Under the pieces are notes generated by a model. It was not told the origin of the DNA and searched no databases. It was given only the letters and a program-made list of their open reading frames with translations. Made by a program: the position numbers and the translations under genes. Below, one piece after another: positions 1 through 11,000 of a DNA stretch of 22,298 bases. How positions within the stretch are numbered: position 1 is the stretch's first letter; each line of letters starts with the position of its first letter. This DNA is from Ectocarpus siliculosus (Eukaryota > Sar > Phaeophyceae > Ectocarpales > Ectocarpaceae): assembly GCA_000310025.1 (NCBI GenBank), contig FN648898.1, positions 1 through 22,298 on the forward strand, given 5' to 3'.

Positions 1-83
1 CATGCCCAAGCAGCGGCACCCAAAAGGGGCGATGTTTACAATGCGACGCACGGTGCCGGCAATGAACTAAATACCCAACTCAC

Positions 84-486
84 CGGGACCAACGCTGTGA
101 CCCGCACACTCTTCAAGTGGACATACTCCTTGCCGCACTTGGGGCATACCGCCTCGAGACTCGCAATCTCGGCGTACGCCTCCATTTTGCCACGCTCTCC
201 ATCTTCCAGACAGGGCTGCAAGGACGTGGACCGGGTATTTGATGCTGCCGAACATCCTAAGCAGCTGTTCTACCTTTGCTACAAACCCCGGCGCATTACG
301 CTTGTACTCCGCCGCCCCTGAACCGATGCCCTCATCGCCTGAATCTTCGTCGCTCCCGCCGTCTAAGTTGAGGGGGGAGCTGCTTCCACAACCACTGCCC
401 ATGACACCCAACCCAACGATATGCGTATGCACGCATTTGCCGCTAGAGCCTTTCTTGGACGAGGTGCACCCCGTCCCCCCATTCGC
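84..486 (-). CDS. Exon E of unrecognised minus-strand gene (partial gene)
   Basis: This is the most downstream exon of the minus-strand gene inside the window; the gene continues past the left edge. It begins after an acceptor reading CATAG at 487-491 and ends at a strong GTGAGT donor (83-78). It is open from 486 to the donor in the frame that follows from exon D, with a Ser/Gly/Asp/Glu-rich stretch (GGSDEDSGDEG) and then KVEQLLRMFGSIKYP. From about 215 leftwards a second frame looks more protein-like and carries a CPKCGKEYVHL Cys pair. A 58-nt intron (216-273, GTAGAA to TTGCAG, phase 0 at both ends) or a frameshift would join the two. No family is recognised. Confidence 0.4.
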
Positions 487-994
487 CTATGATCATAGCC
501 AAGTGACGGGCGCCAGGGGGTAGATAGTTGGTGGGACACAGGTTTGTTGCGTGAAAACAGTCAATGCTACGTGCTATGATGTACACCATCTTGAAAGCAC
601 CGAAAGTATCATTCGCTGCTACTTTGCCTTTCCGACCAGCTATCCTCAGGGGAAAATACTGTACGTCAGGTAAACCACGATATTTACCATCCGAGCTATA
701 CAACACAGGCACCGATATTGCTGGCGTGGTTTGCACGACGAATTTCAAGGTTGGGGCGGGAAAACATACACAGCAGAAGCGCTCTACATACATTCAATAC
801 TCTAGAGCTCCGAATAAAAAATAGTCATGCATCGGCAGTAGTAGACTATCACCTTGCACTGGATCTGCTTCCTTTCAGTGGTCCGCCTTCTCGTTGATGG
901 CGCTTTCTTCGACCCGGGTGGTTGCGGGAAATCCGTCTCGACGTGTGCCCAGCTGCCAGGAATAGACCGATGACCCGGATGGTACACAACATAC

Positions 995-1293
995 GTCTGA
1001 GTCTCGCCTAAGACGCATCAACAGCGGCACCCCATGCTCCTCTGCAGTCGCTGCCATCCTTAGAATGGTGTCAAAGCTACCCTGAGTCAAAACCATGAGT
1101 CAAAACCATCTGGGTTATCGCTGCATCCCCAACGCTTTCGATCCCTTCCCCATCCTTGCCAAAGACAACCGGCTCTGCTTCAGGAATATCCGCCTTCGGA
1201 GTGGTCCCATCTCCGAGAATGACGTCAGCGTGCTCACATTGGCCCGCTGCAACCTGCTCGGCGTTTGGCGCGTGCTCGGGTTCCGCTTGCACA
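995..1293 (-). pseudogene. Exon D of unrecognised minus-strand gene, frame broken by a 13-bp duplication
   Basis: The acceptor TTTGCAG ends at 1294 and the exon starts with one base that completes the phase-2 codon left by exon C. The reading then runs VQAEPEHAPNAEQVAAG and onward to about 1097. There the 13-bp unit GAGTCAAAACCAT (plus strand) occurs twice in a row (1084-1096 and 1097-1109), and the frame stops at 1077. The next frame continues as GSFDTILRMAATAEEHG to a GTATGT donor (994-989) in phase 0, which agrees with exon E. Counting the unit once would give a single open exon. An alternative is that the exon ends early at a GTAGCT donor (1080-1075). Function unknown. Confidence 0.5.
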
Positions 1294-1599
1294 CTGCAAA
1301 ACCAAACGAAAGCAACCGTGAAAGTGACAGTGCATCGTCAGAAAAAAATATATATGCCGATTAATTTCTGATAAATTTAGCGAGCAGCAACTGTCGAAAA
1401 ATAAAATGAGAATGCAGAACGGCCGGGCCCCTACCTGTGCCCTGCAAATGTCTTTCTTTTCCAAACGAGTTATACAAGCGTTGGGTTGCAACAATAACGT
1501 GTAGTTTCGATCGGAGATTTGCCGGTGAGAAGGAAGAGTATCGAACACCACACAAGCACTGTTGTTTCGTGACATCCCCCAACTACTACATCGACTCAC

Positions 1600-1893
1600 T
1601 TGTGGCATCGGTTATCGCAGCAGTTCACGATGCAGCTTGCAGGCGCACCAGGTTGCTCGGCGGTGACGTCGGTGATGACCATGACACGGTCGCCGCGGGC
1701 GGTAGTGGAGACCGAAAACAGTGCCTTTTGTCTATCTCTAGAGTTGCGCGCCGCCACCGTGAGAGGCAGACGGAGCTTGAAAGCGCTGGTTCGAGCCTGG
1801 CGGTGAATCACTCGGGACACGCTACTCCCGTGGATGTGGCCGGCTTGACCTCGTTGGGATGCCGCTCGCTTATCAGCTTTGTTCTTCTTGCAC
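1600..1893 (-). CDS. Exon C of unrecognised minus-strand gene
   Basis: The exon lies between an acceptor CATACAG (1900-1894) and a GTGAGT donor (1599-1594). It starts with one base and ends with two bases of a codon. Both phases agree with the neighbouring exons B and D, which is the main evidence that it is real. It encodes about 98 residues: a basic start (CKKNKADKRAAS), then KLRLPLTVAARN and ARGDRVMVITDVTAEQ, and a Cys cluster CIVNCCDNRCHK at its end that could bind a metal. I do not recognise the family. Confidence 0.55.
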
Positions 1894-2333
1894 CTGTATG
1901 AGTACGAAGCATGTGATGGTGGGAAGAATAGAGGGGGGGGAAATGAGTATACGTACAGCACGCACGCTGAGAGCAGGTCGTATTGTGGACGCTCCGGTCT
2001 TGGTCGCACTGCGAGAGGGTGAAGACCTAACAAACACCGATGGTCAAGCAACCAGAAAAGTTGGAGTCGATACAGATCACCAGCAACATTCCCGGAGTAA
2101 CTAGGTGAAAACAGGTGACAGCCTACCAGGCTGCGCGAGCGCTGTGGAAGTCAAGATATTGTTGCATATTCCTCTCAAACAAACCACATGGGTGGCATCG
2201 AATCGGGTGACACCCACGTGTGCGAGAAGCATCCGAGAACTCGATTTGGCACATCACTCTTGGTCATATAATTAAAGAGAATTGCAATTGAACAAAGAAA
2301 CTGAACAGCGGAAAACGATATTGGGGTACTCAC

Positions 2334-2864
2334 GCGTGACACAGACATGCCGACTTCGTCTTCGTATCGCAGAAGCAGCAAATGAAGCGATCCTTGGTAA
2401 GGTCGACCAGCCCATGGTCGACGTGGCAATGCCATCGTTTGAGACACCCACGACAAATCGAAGTAACTGTCTTGCTTTTCGAACAGCACCAGCTGCGCTT
2501 CGCCAACGTAGCATTAGCAGGCACGATGACAGGGACGGGCTTTCCGCTGGAGGCATCCTTTGCTCCCCCCCCCCCCCCCTCGTCTTCCTCCTCATGACCG
2601 CCTGTCCCTGAGCCATGCGGTGCGCCCTGCTGCAAAACCAGATGTAAACCATGGGCGTTCAGGGGGTCACCCACAATGCCCCCTGCCGTCCTCTGCTGCA
2701 CAGGGAACGGGAGCGGCGGAAGTGGGTGAAGTACCCCTCTATCCCCCTGCGGCTGTAAAACCGCCCCCCCAGCTGCGCCCTGCTGCGCCATCAAAAACCG
2801 GGGGGGGGGCCGGGGCGGCGGCCATACCCCTCCAAAACAACCCGGGGCTGAAAGCTGTTGCTGT

Positions 2865-2903
<39 letters not shown>

Positions 2904-2937
2904 GGTCCCCACCGCACTTTGTTGGGTAGGCGCTGCC
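2334..2937 (-). CDS. Exon B of unrecognised minus-strand gene: polyQ tract and Cys/His cluster
   Basis: The open frame ends at an excellent donor (GTGAGT, 2333-2328), leaving two bases of a codon that exon C completes (GC+G, Ala). It contains a run of 16 Gln (2855-2902), a Pro/Gly-rich linker, an acidic patch (HEEEDEGGGGG) and then a Cys/His cluster: RSWCC, SICRGCLKRWHCHVDHG and RFICCFCD. The spacing resembles a small PHD- or knuckle-type zinc-binding fold but does not match a family I can name. The upstream boundary at 2937 is a choice: acceptor CCACCAG is in phase with exon A, but the frame is also open upstream with Mets at 2950 and beyond. Confidence 0.5.
2855..2902 (-). repeat. CAG trinucleotide repeat coding for 16 Gln
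   Basis: The plus strand reads CTG/TTG triplets without interruption for 48 bases; on the minus strand these are CAG/CAA codons in the frame of exon B. Pure CAG at the promoter-proximal end and CAA interruptions at the other end suggest repeat growth by slippage. Confidence 0.9.
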
Positions 2938-3044
2938 CTGGTGGCAACATTGCTCCCAGTTGGGGTGAGCGTTCATAGTTTAACTGCGCTACTCCCTCTA
3001 CCTCCCAATGTAATATTATAGTGGGGCACTCCGCCCGTGCGTAC

Positions 3045-3666
3045 CGGTAAAGCAGTATCCCGGTCCCGTATGTACCCCAATGGCAGACGAAAGGGGCGTA
3101 TGTGGTTCCGCGAATTCGAAACCATCACCTGATAGCTCCCCTGGCGTCCCCAAGGCCTCCGATGCTTGGGACATCTGCACAGCTGTAGCAAGGAACGAGT
3201 GCAGCACCCTGCCGCGACGTTCACCGGCCCCGAAGCCCTCGCATGAATTTCTTGCATCTCGTCCCAAACTCCCCCGGGATGATGGGCTTTGCGACGCGTG
3301 GCGTTTCGCTGGTGGTGATTCACGTCCACTCACACTTCTGCAAGCCTCTCCGATAGCCGCAGGAGTGTCGCAAGGAAATGTGTTCGCGACGGTGGCTACA
3401 CCGCCAGGCGCGCCGCTGACCGACAGATGGGAATTGCCCGACGGCTCGCTACCGGAAGAGGTCGCTGTCCGTTCTCGAGGAGGGTTTTGCTGCAAGAAGT
3501 TGGAACTCTCTCCAGTGTTCGCGCATGGGGCTGCGGGCAAGGGGTGCGACAACGGCTTGTGCTGGCGACCAGCCGCACCATCCACGCAGTCATCCGCGCC
3601 TGCATCATGATCAGCATCATGATGCGCGCCGCCAGCAGAGCCCGTGCTCGGCAGCATGCCGCTCAC
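3045..3666 (-). CDS. Exon A, probable first coding exon of the unrecognised minus-strand gene
   Basis: The exon opens with a Met at 3666 that has an in-frame TGA six codons upstream, so translation probably starts here. About 207 residues are Ser/Gly/Pro/Ala-rich and probably disordered, with a basic patch PPAKRHASQ that could be a nuclear localisation signal. The frame ends at 3016. A GTACGC donor at 3044 in phase 1 would join acceptor 2938 of exon B through a 107-nt intron; this junction is tentative. The opposite strand (3080-3610) is also open, so strand choice rests on continuity with exons B-D and on CCAAT boxes upstream. Confidence 0.35.
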
Positions 3667-4015
3667 CTCCTTGCATCAACGACTGACCGCTGCTGTGGTG
3701 GCCAACGGTGGAAGCCACGCTATGCAATGCCTCCCTCTAGAGGCTACGTGTCGATAAGGTAGCACGGCCGCCCTGTCCGTCCTTCACAGCACGCGCACCT
3801 CGTGCGCGGCGTGCGGAGAAATGTAGCTAGCTACAGCGCCGGGGTTTCCCCACCCCAGGAGAGCTTTGTGAATAGAACCAAAAAGAGGTTCACCGAGGGA
3901 GCGCGCGCACGCGCATCTCCAACCAATGAGGAGACAGTAAATTTAGAAGTAAAGATCCCTTCGCACGGATGGTAAAATGTACTGGGGCCATGGGTAGCAT
4001 TGGTAGGAATAACTT

Positions 4016-4102
4016 TTTTAAAAGCGGCGCCTCTGATTGGCCCAAACCACCGCATTTGAACGAAGCTGATTGGGAGTTTAAAAGCGGGTTTTAAAAAGCG
4101 GC
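4016..4102 (-). promoter_or_regulatory. Putative promoter: two CCAAT boxes and three TTTAAAAGCGG repeats
   Basis: CTGATTGG occurs at 4033-4040 and 4066-4073, i.e. two CCAATCAG boxes on the minus strand 33 bp apart (about three helical turns), the classic NF-Y core. Interleaved with them are three copies of a TTTAAAAGCGG-like motif (around 4017, 4077 and 4091). Both lie about 370-400 bp upstream of the Met at 3666 and point in its direction. A further CCAAT (plus strand) is at about 3925. Role inferred only from motifs. Confidence 0.35.
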
Positions 4103-4164
4103 ACTTGGGATTAGTACGGGAGGAGTTGTAAAGACCGCGCGCGCGTGCGTTGTACTGAGAACCA

Positions 4165-4211
4165 ACGTGCTTGCCGGCACGCTGCACAGCACACAACACG
4201 TGCTTGCCGGC
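4165..4211 (+). repeat. Direct repeat ACGTGCTTGCCGGC, two copies 33 bp apart
   Basis: Identical 14-mers at 4165-4178 and 4198-4211, the second preceded by AAC to give a CACGTG E-box. They lie beside the putative promoter and share its 33-bp spacing. Confidence 0.6.
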
Positions 4212-7045
4212 GAATGTATGTCGCGTGGACAGACGCCGCGACGTGGTGAGATGCCAAGCATTGCCCTTCATGAAACCACCTGCGGCTGGGCTGCTATTGC
4301 GGCGGCGTGAACCTCCTGCTTGAAGCAAACGACCTCATCATCGACCAGAGCGCCGGTTGTGTTTTGGCATCATCATATCATAACGGACCACGAAGCAACG
4401 GACATGGGATAAGGGCGTGGTGGCGACGGCTGGCTGTGTAACACACGTTGCTGAGCACTGGCGGCGGTGAAGCCAGGAAGAGAGGCAGAGGTAGCAGCGG
4501 TCACCCCGTTTCGGCTTTTCCAGGTGAATATGTTGGTGATACAAGCAGGTGTACAGCAACAGCAGTGAGTTGCAGCGCTTAGCCTTCGTGGGGTGTATCG
4601 TGTGCGTGCCTCTCTGTGCGCTGCTTAGCACCCCATTGATGTGACGGCTGCTGCTGTACTGCTGTAGTGTGCGTTGACGGGTACCGAACGTTTCTTTATT
4701 GGCAGATCAGCAGGTGCTGTCCTGCAACGTCGTCACGCAGTCAATCGGTCTTTTCTCGCAAGCATTTCACCACAGCGCAGCAACTTTACAGCAGTGTAGC
4801 AGATAGAGTCGATGACCGTCAGCAGTGCCGGCCCGCTCGTAAGAGCTTGGGCGAGGTTAAGCACCTTGCCGCAGCCATGTGAGCTGTGTATCATATTCTC
4901 TTACTTTATTTTTGCCAGCTAGTACTGCGAAGACAGCACAACAGATAGAGTTCATGCCCACCCCCTTTGAACACGAAGCTTTCATCCCAGTATGTCTAGT
5001 CTACCTCAGAAGAAGGCATTCCAAGACCGTCTGCAAGCACCAGTAGGTTACCGTTCCCAAATGAGAACCCACCCGATCTATCGTATGCATAATTATTCTC
5101 ATCCTCGGTCGCTGTTTCAAACGTTGAGAATCCGCGCATGTTTCCGTGCCGGGGTGCCGCTCATCGCAACCGTCGATCCGCTCGGTCAACGCCTATTCTC
5201 CCACGGATGATTTCGCCTCGTCTACACTGCTCGCATCTAAAGGCAACGTCACGCTAATAGTCCTTTGATGGGGCGTCAATGCCACGCCGTATGCATACAT
5301 CGTCGTACATGTGGCTGTTCAGGGCAGCCACCTGATTGATCTGCCCCAATAACCACCCCCGAACCAAGCTTCAAGAACATACAAACAACCAATACAAAGC
5401 GCAACCTAAATAGCTCGTGAGGGGGACCCCCGAAGACGAAATCCGTCCGGAGGCTGCATCGCTGCATGTATCAAGCTGTGACTAGGGGTCAAAGGCCGTT
5501 TCTTCCCACGTCCAACCTCAAATCATTTCTTTTGTAGCAACTGTATCCACGCAGTTCCTTCCGAGGAACTGGAGATCTGTGAAGGTCTGCTTGCTGTACA
5601 TCGGCAACCTTGTCGTGGTGCTTTCTTTTTTGTCGTCGACGTTCAACTGCAACCCTACTTGTACAGCAGTAGTTTCAGGGTTTATCATCGGTAACGCTCG
5701 TTGAGGCGGACACAGGGTGCAGGATTGTATGGTAGTAAATACGTGGTACATCGTTGAGGCGGGTCAATGCAGTTGCTGACGTTTTTCCGTCCTGTATGTT
5801 CTTCGTGCCCCTTTCCTCCTCTTGCTCCATCCGTGCATCAGGTAGACTCGCTCAACATCCTAACGGCACCGCGGCGCTGGCGGGAAGCCGGCCGCGACTC
5901 GAGCCTCACTTGACAAGCCGGCTCATCTTTAGGTGGGTCACATGCATAGAGCAGCAACAGGGGGTTTCGTGCAGTCCAGATTGCGATACAACTCTACGGA
6001 TGAGCGTGATAATGTTGAGGGATACACTTGCATGTGTGCTGCTGGGAGCGACATTTGTGCTACTCAAGTGTTTGTAGAGTTTCTGCATTTTTGTTTACGA
6101 CGCATATCGATGGCACAACGGCCGGACACACTTTTTCCAACTGTCCGCGGTCGAACCATGGCACTACAAAGGGCCGTAGAGAAGTTCGACGCTTGGGTAT
6201 GTTCACTTTTGCCTTTTGGCCTCTGATGAAAATGCTGACTCGCAAAGCACATATCATGTTCTCGCTTTGGATGACAGGTGTTTATACAACTGAGCGCTGG
6301 ACATCAAGACGGGGTCGAAGGCTGATTTGGCGGTTCCTCTCCGTCAAACAGCTACACAACCTATGGGGTGCCAGGGCAGTGTTTGAAGACGTGGTGTTAA
6401 TCCTGCGCGATGTAACGGCGATTCAATGCGAACATCTTGGTGATCATTGGCAGCCATCTTGCATCCTGCGGAGAACTGTTGTGACGACCGGAAGATTTAA
6501 ACGCTTGGTTTACGCACAGGCACATTCGGAGATGTAGGGTTCGTTTTCCATGCTTATTCGTTGCTATTTCAGCGAGCGCCTATTCGGCGAGCAACTGCTG
6601 TTGTGTCCCGTTGGAATTTGGAAACGCCTTGTGTATAGGTTACAGCGGTAGCAGCAGGTGACTGGGGTAGTGAGTAGGGGCGGTTTGGTGGGGACGGGGG
6701 CGTCCATGTCGAATGCGAAGGTGGGGATGAGGGGATAGAAGTACCATCCGTGCTATGGAGGCTGGACATGTGTCATTTTTTGGGGAGACGTGCAAACCTT
6801 GTGGGCACCACAACAACAGTAGGAGTGCCTGGCAGCAACGTAAGTACGTAGCAGTAATGGGAGAGAACTACATAATATTGGCAAACTGTGCTGTCGCTGA
6901 AGTTCCAATTTTCGTTTCCCAAACCAGTTTTGGGGGTAAACGGCAACGGCCGAAGCTAGCCCTGATCGGGGTGTGGTGCAGGTGTTCTGTAGCAGAACCA
7001 ACCTACACAGACGTGATGCTGCCGTGTTTTTCGTAGATGTCTGAA
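4212..7045. other. No supported gene
   Basis: No open frame here shows family motifs, matched splice sites or biased composition. The longest (6028-6537 plus, 169 codons) is rich in Arg, Trp and Cys and has no domain pattern; I regard it as chance. The stretch may hold 5' untranslated exons or regulatory DNA of either neighbour. Confidence 0.5.
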
Positions 7046-7396
7046 TGTAGAAGAACACATGGCTTGAATGTACACGCATCGATCCTTCTCGTAAGATGCT
7101 CAATGTAGAGCAAAACACTATACTTTGAAATCGAACTCGATTTGAAACAGATATGTACCAGGTACAACAGACGCATGCAAAAAAAAAAAGGTGGTACCTT
7201 CCACACAATCATAAAGCCTCTAAACTAGTGCACTCCCTCGGCCGCAATTCCTTGTACATTCCGATGTGCATGCATCAGTCCTCCTCGCAAAGTGCCAGGG
7301 AATGCAGAGCAAAAAACGATTTTGAAATCGAGCTTGATTTGAGCGAGATAACAGTCAAAACAACAGGGCACATGAAGGAGCAAAAAAAAAGGCTTC
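7046..7396 (+). repeat. Diverged tandem duplication (about 197-bp period) upstream of the kinase
   Basis: Copy 1 (about 7046-7203) and copy 2 (about 7245-7396) share CGCATCGATCC/TGCATCAGTCC, TGTAGAGCAAAA/TGCAGAGCAAAA, TTTGAAATCGAACTCGATTT/TTTGAAATCGAGCTTGATTT and a closing poly-A run followed by GG.  The matching TTTGAAATCG words start at 7124 and 7321. Identity is partial, so the duplication is old. Confidence 0.75.
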
Positions 7397-7471
7397 CGCC
7401 CAAACGCCTCTTCGTATTTTTTTCGCGCTTCGCGCGAAATTAATATAACTCGTTCCCCGGTTGCCCTACCC

Positions 7472-8098
7472 ATGGGCGCTGAGCCGGCAACAGGCCAGCC
7501 GCCGGCCGAAAGTGAGAAGTGCACAGGTCCACTGGTCGAGCACACCCACCAGACGGCCAGACAGGGCAACACGAAGATGTCCTCGATGGGGAAGAACGCG
7601 ACACCTCACCGGCGAAGAAGGGCTCCGAACCGCAGCTCCCCTTTCTGCAGCAGCGCTTGCCGCGCCTGCAACAAGAAGAACAATGCTGTTGCTAATAGCA
7701 GCAGCAGATCTTCAAGATGCCTCCATGCTCTGGTGCTTGCGATCCTGACTAGCAAGGCGCAGGCCTGGCTGTTAGCTCCCAGAGCGACCTCAACGGTGGC
7801 CTTGGAACCATCCAGCTCGTTGCACGCAGGCAAATGTTGCGAGCGACGAGGCCGGCAATCCAAGACGAGGGAGTTGTCGCCAATCGCTGTTGCTGGTGAT
7901 GCCAAACGGCGGGCCAGTCGCGTGTTCATGTTTCCCACGATGGCGAGCAAGGACGGGCAGGAGCAGGAGGAGCAGGGAGAACCACTGTGGCTAGGGCTGG
8001 ACCTCAGCACCCAGAGCCTCACCGCAGCGGTCCTGAGGGGCGACGGAGTGGGAGGGACTTTCAACGAACCCATCTTGCTAGAGTCCATCAACTACGAG
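7472..8098 (+). CDS. Xylulokinase exon 1: N-terminal extension and phosphate-1 loop
   Basis: Ends GAG|GTGCTG in phase 0 after ESINYE. Residues 1-156 precede the conserved domain: a basic region (RRRRAPNR, 47-54), a hydrophobic stretch 84-93 and AQA-WLLAP at 96-103, which resembles the cleavage motif of stramenopile plastid-import leaders. Met157 (CACGATGG, 7940) would give a protein starting close to the kinase domain and probably cytosolic. No Met lies between residues 39 and 153, so a classical signal peptide is not well placed unless an upstream exon or other start is used. Confidence 0.8.
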
Positions 8099-11000
8099 GT
8101 GCTGCCGTAGTGCAACACACATATTCATGCAGTCAGTCTTCCCGGCATGACGAGCCAGGAGCTCTGCAAGTACATGTTTACAACCAAAGGCTACCCCGAT
8201 CAGGGAAAGAACGTGCATGCATGTGCATATCATCACACTCGTCACCACCTCGAGCTGGTAGGGTGAAACAGATGTAACAAATCCTCCCCTGCCCATACCA
8301 CACGTGAGAAAATCGCACCCCGTCCTCCTTCTCTACGCTGCGCTATGTACGAAGACCATGCATGTTGTTGTGCAATATGCTGCTGTTGAAAATGACCGCT
8401 ACATCCTGCACATGTTACCCCTGGGTGTCATTCGACTTGTTCAGAAAGACCTGCCTGTCGAGCAGCGTTACGGTTCCAAGAACGGGATGAAGGTCGTCGA
8501 CGAACAGGTACAGCAGGGAGAAGAGTAGAGTAGGGGTCACATGTCTTCTTGCCCAAACACACTATTGTACACGAAATGAAATAAAACGACCCTGCACAAG
8601 CAGTTGCAACAGCGACACCATCAAAAGTTGCTGAAAGAGACGTTCACCGTTGTCAAGGAGCCGCAGTTTGTTCTTCGCATCTATGTATGTCGTAGATAAT
8701 TGTTTTTTATACATTAGCTGTCGTTCGATATCATACCTGCCAGCAACGTCGTTGCTGTGGGGCATCGAGACCTTAGCCGCGGAAGCGTGACTGCCGGCCT
8801 AAGGCATTGGCCGATACACGAAAGTGCGCGATCATCCCGCATGACCCTGACACGAATGTCGAACAGTCTTGCCCGAATTTGTCATGGTTGTCCTGGTACC
8901 ACTGCGGTTTTCATTGTGAGTCGACATTGACACAGTTCTTCCGTCGTACATATAGCCAGGCTTTTGAAGAGGCATCGCAGCACCGTGGATTTGGGCACAG
9001 AGCGACAGCATCTATTTTCTCATGGTCCTCCGCAAGGTCGTGTGAGAGCCCCTCACATGCTGTGCTTTCATCGCGCCTCTCACCGCTGTCTTGGCACTGC
9101 TGTCCCGTTCGACTCTCGCCTACATAGGTCACCTCCCCGGTGGCGATGTGGCTGCACGCCCTGGAGGCACTGCTGCAGCGGCTCAAGGTAATTACTATTT
9201 TTGTCGTCCTGTGACCCGCACACGTACCTTCGGTGGGATTATGACACGTACGATTTACCCCCCTCTATCCGCATGGAGCTTTTTTTGCATCAGGTCACAT
9301 GTATTTTGCGTGTTGGTGATATTGTGACGCGTACGACTGCCCCCGCCATGAAGCGGGTTTTGACTTCTGGTCTCTCAACATCGCGTTCTGGGTGTTGGCT
9401 TGTACTATGGGGGAAATATGCATTTATCAGCCGAGAACTGTGCCGGATCTTGACGGCTCAGATTTGACGTCCACTTCGTTGCAAGGAAGCGGGGCCTCGG
9501 GCGCCGCTGGGATGATGCGCAGCCATCCACCGAACTGCTGCCGTGGCGGCGTGAAGCTCGCGAGTCGCCTCTCTGTTGTTGCGGTGTCAGCACGCACGGT
9601 CGATGTTGCCCGTGGAAAGAAGCACACCTGCACCCCAACAAATCAGCGTGTTTGCGTTGTGCAGTGCGCTAAAGCCGACCGTGCGGCAGACTGCTGGCAA
9701 GGTGCATATGCATAGCACAACACGCCCGTTTTCGTTTTCTCGGCTTCCAGGGTCTCCATCAGTGCTTGAACCGGCACTATAATTATCGCCAAGCGTCCCA
9801 TTGGCCCACGCGCGTGTGTGCGGGCTCTCAGCAACAGTACGGTGTCTCCAATGCACAGAAATGTTTCGGCTAGCCCCTCCAAGAGCCCGATATCATGCTC
9901 CACCCCCGATTGAGGACGTTCCCATCTCTGGGAACGATCCGTGTCGGGAAGCTTTACAAGTAAGCTTCGAGAGTTAACTCTGGATGACTTCCGCTAAGTT
10001 CTGCAGCCGCCAGCCGACCCAACACAGGCTACCTCATATAGCTCTGATGCATACCCCTCCCTGAAGGCTACCCGGCGTACCGCTCCTCCGTCCCGGCATT
10101 GTAGGGATGCCAGGTCAATCGTCTAACGGCTGCGGCATGCGTTTACATGACACCCCCTGAGTGCTGGTACCCCCCATGGTCCTTGTTGTTGCCCCCCAAC
10201 AGAATCCCGAGGGCGAGGCGGCCGCAATCGACCTTTCCACCGTGCGGGGCGTCTCCGTGAGCGGGCAGCAGCACGGGACGGTGTACTGGGCCAAGGGCTC
10301 ACAGAAGAGGCTCGAGGGTATGGCTGAGGCACCACATGGAGACGAGAGCAAATCGAACGGCGGCGGCGGCGGCGGCAGCGATGGCGGTGTGTTTATTGGT
10401 AGGAAGTAGGACGACTCCTCGCTTCGCGTGAACCTTCGAAAAGCTCAGCGACACGTCAAGGTGTGGCAACGTCCCGCCCGCAGCAAGTTCTCGCACTGCA
10501 CCCGTTCGATGACCCGGCGATCCAGGCGAACAGTCGATTTTTGTGCTCGGTCGGATTCGATTTTTACAAAGCCTGGCCCCGCCAGATGTAGACCCTCCCG
10601 TTCCCCCGCCCCCTTCCGCACTACCCACTCCATTGGGTGGGGAAGGAAGAAGAAGAAAAAGCTTTTCACAAAAGGAGGCGTGTCTGCTCTCGGTGCGCGT
10701 CCCCGCGCGCTGCTGGCACACAGGCCTGGCGGAGGCGTTTGCCGGGTGCTTCGCGGTGGAGGACAGCCCCATCTGGGCGGACGGGAGCACGGAGAAATAC
10801 GCGTCGGAGCTGGAGGAGTCGATGGGCGGTGCGGCCCGACTCGCCGAGCTGACGGGGTCGCGGGCGCACCTTCGCCAAGGGGCCCCGCAGATCATGAAGG
10901 TGAGTGGGTGGGTGGAGTGAAGGAGTGTGTGTGTGTGTACAACTTCTGAGAGTGGGTGCCGCATGTCACGAAGGCGACTGGGTGGAGAGTAGATGTGTGT

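Noticed and set aside
3080-3610. 176-codon open frame on the plus strand
   Set aside because: It is the mirror of minus-strand exon A. Neighbouring spliced exons and CCAAT boxes favour the minus strand, though this is not proof.
6028-6537. 169-codon open frame on the plus strand
   Set aside because: No domain, Cys/Trp/Arg-rich chance composition, and overlapping frames are equally open; no splice or promoter support.
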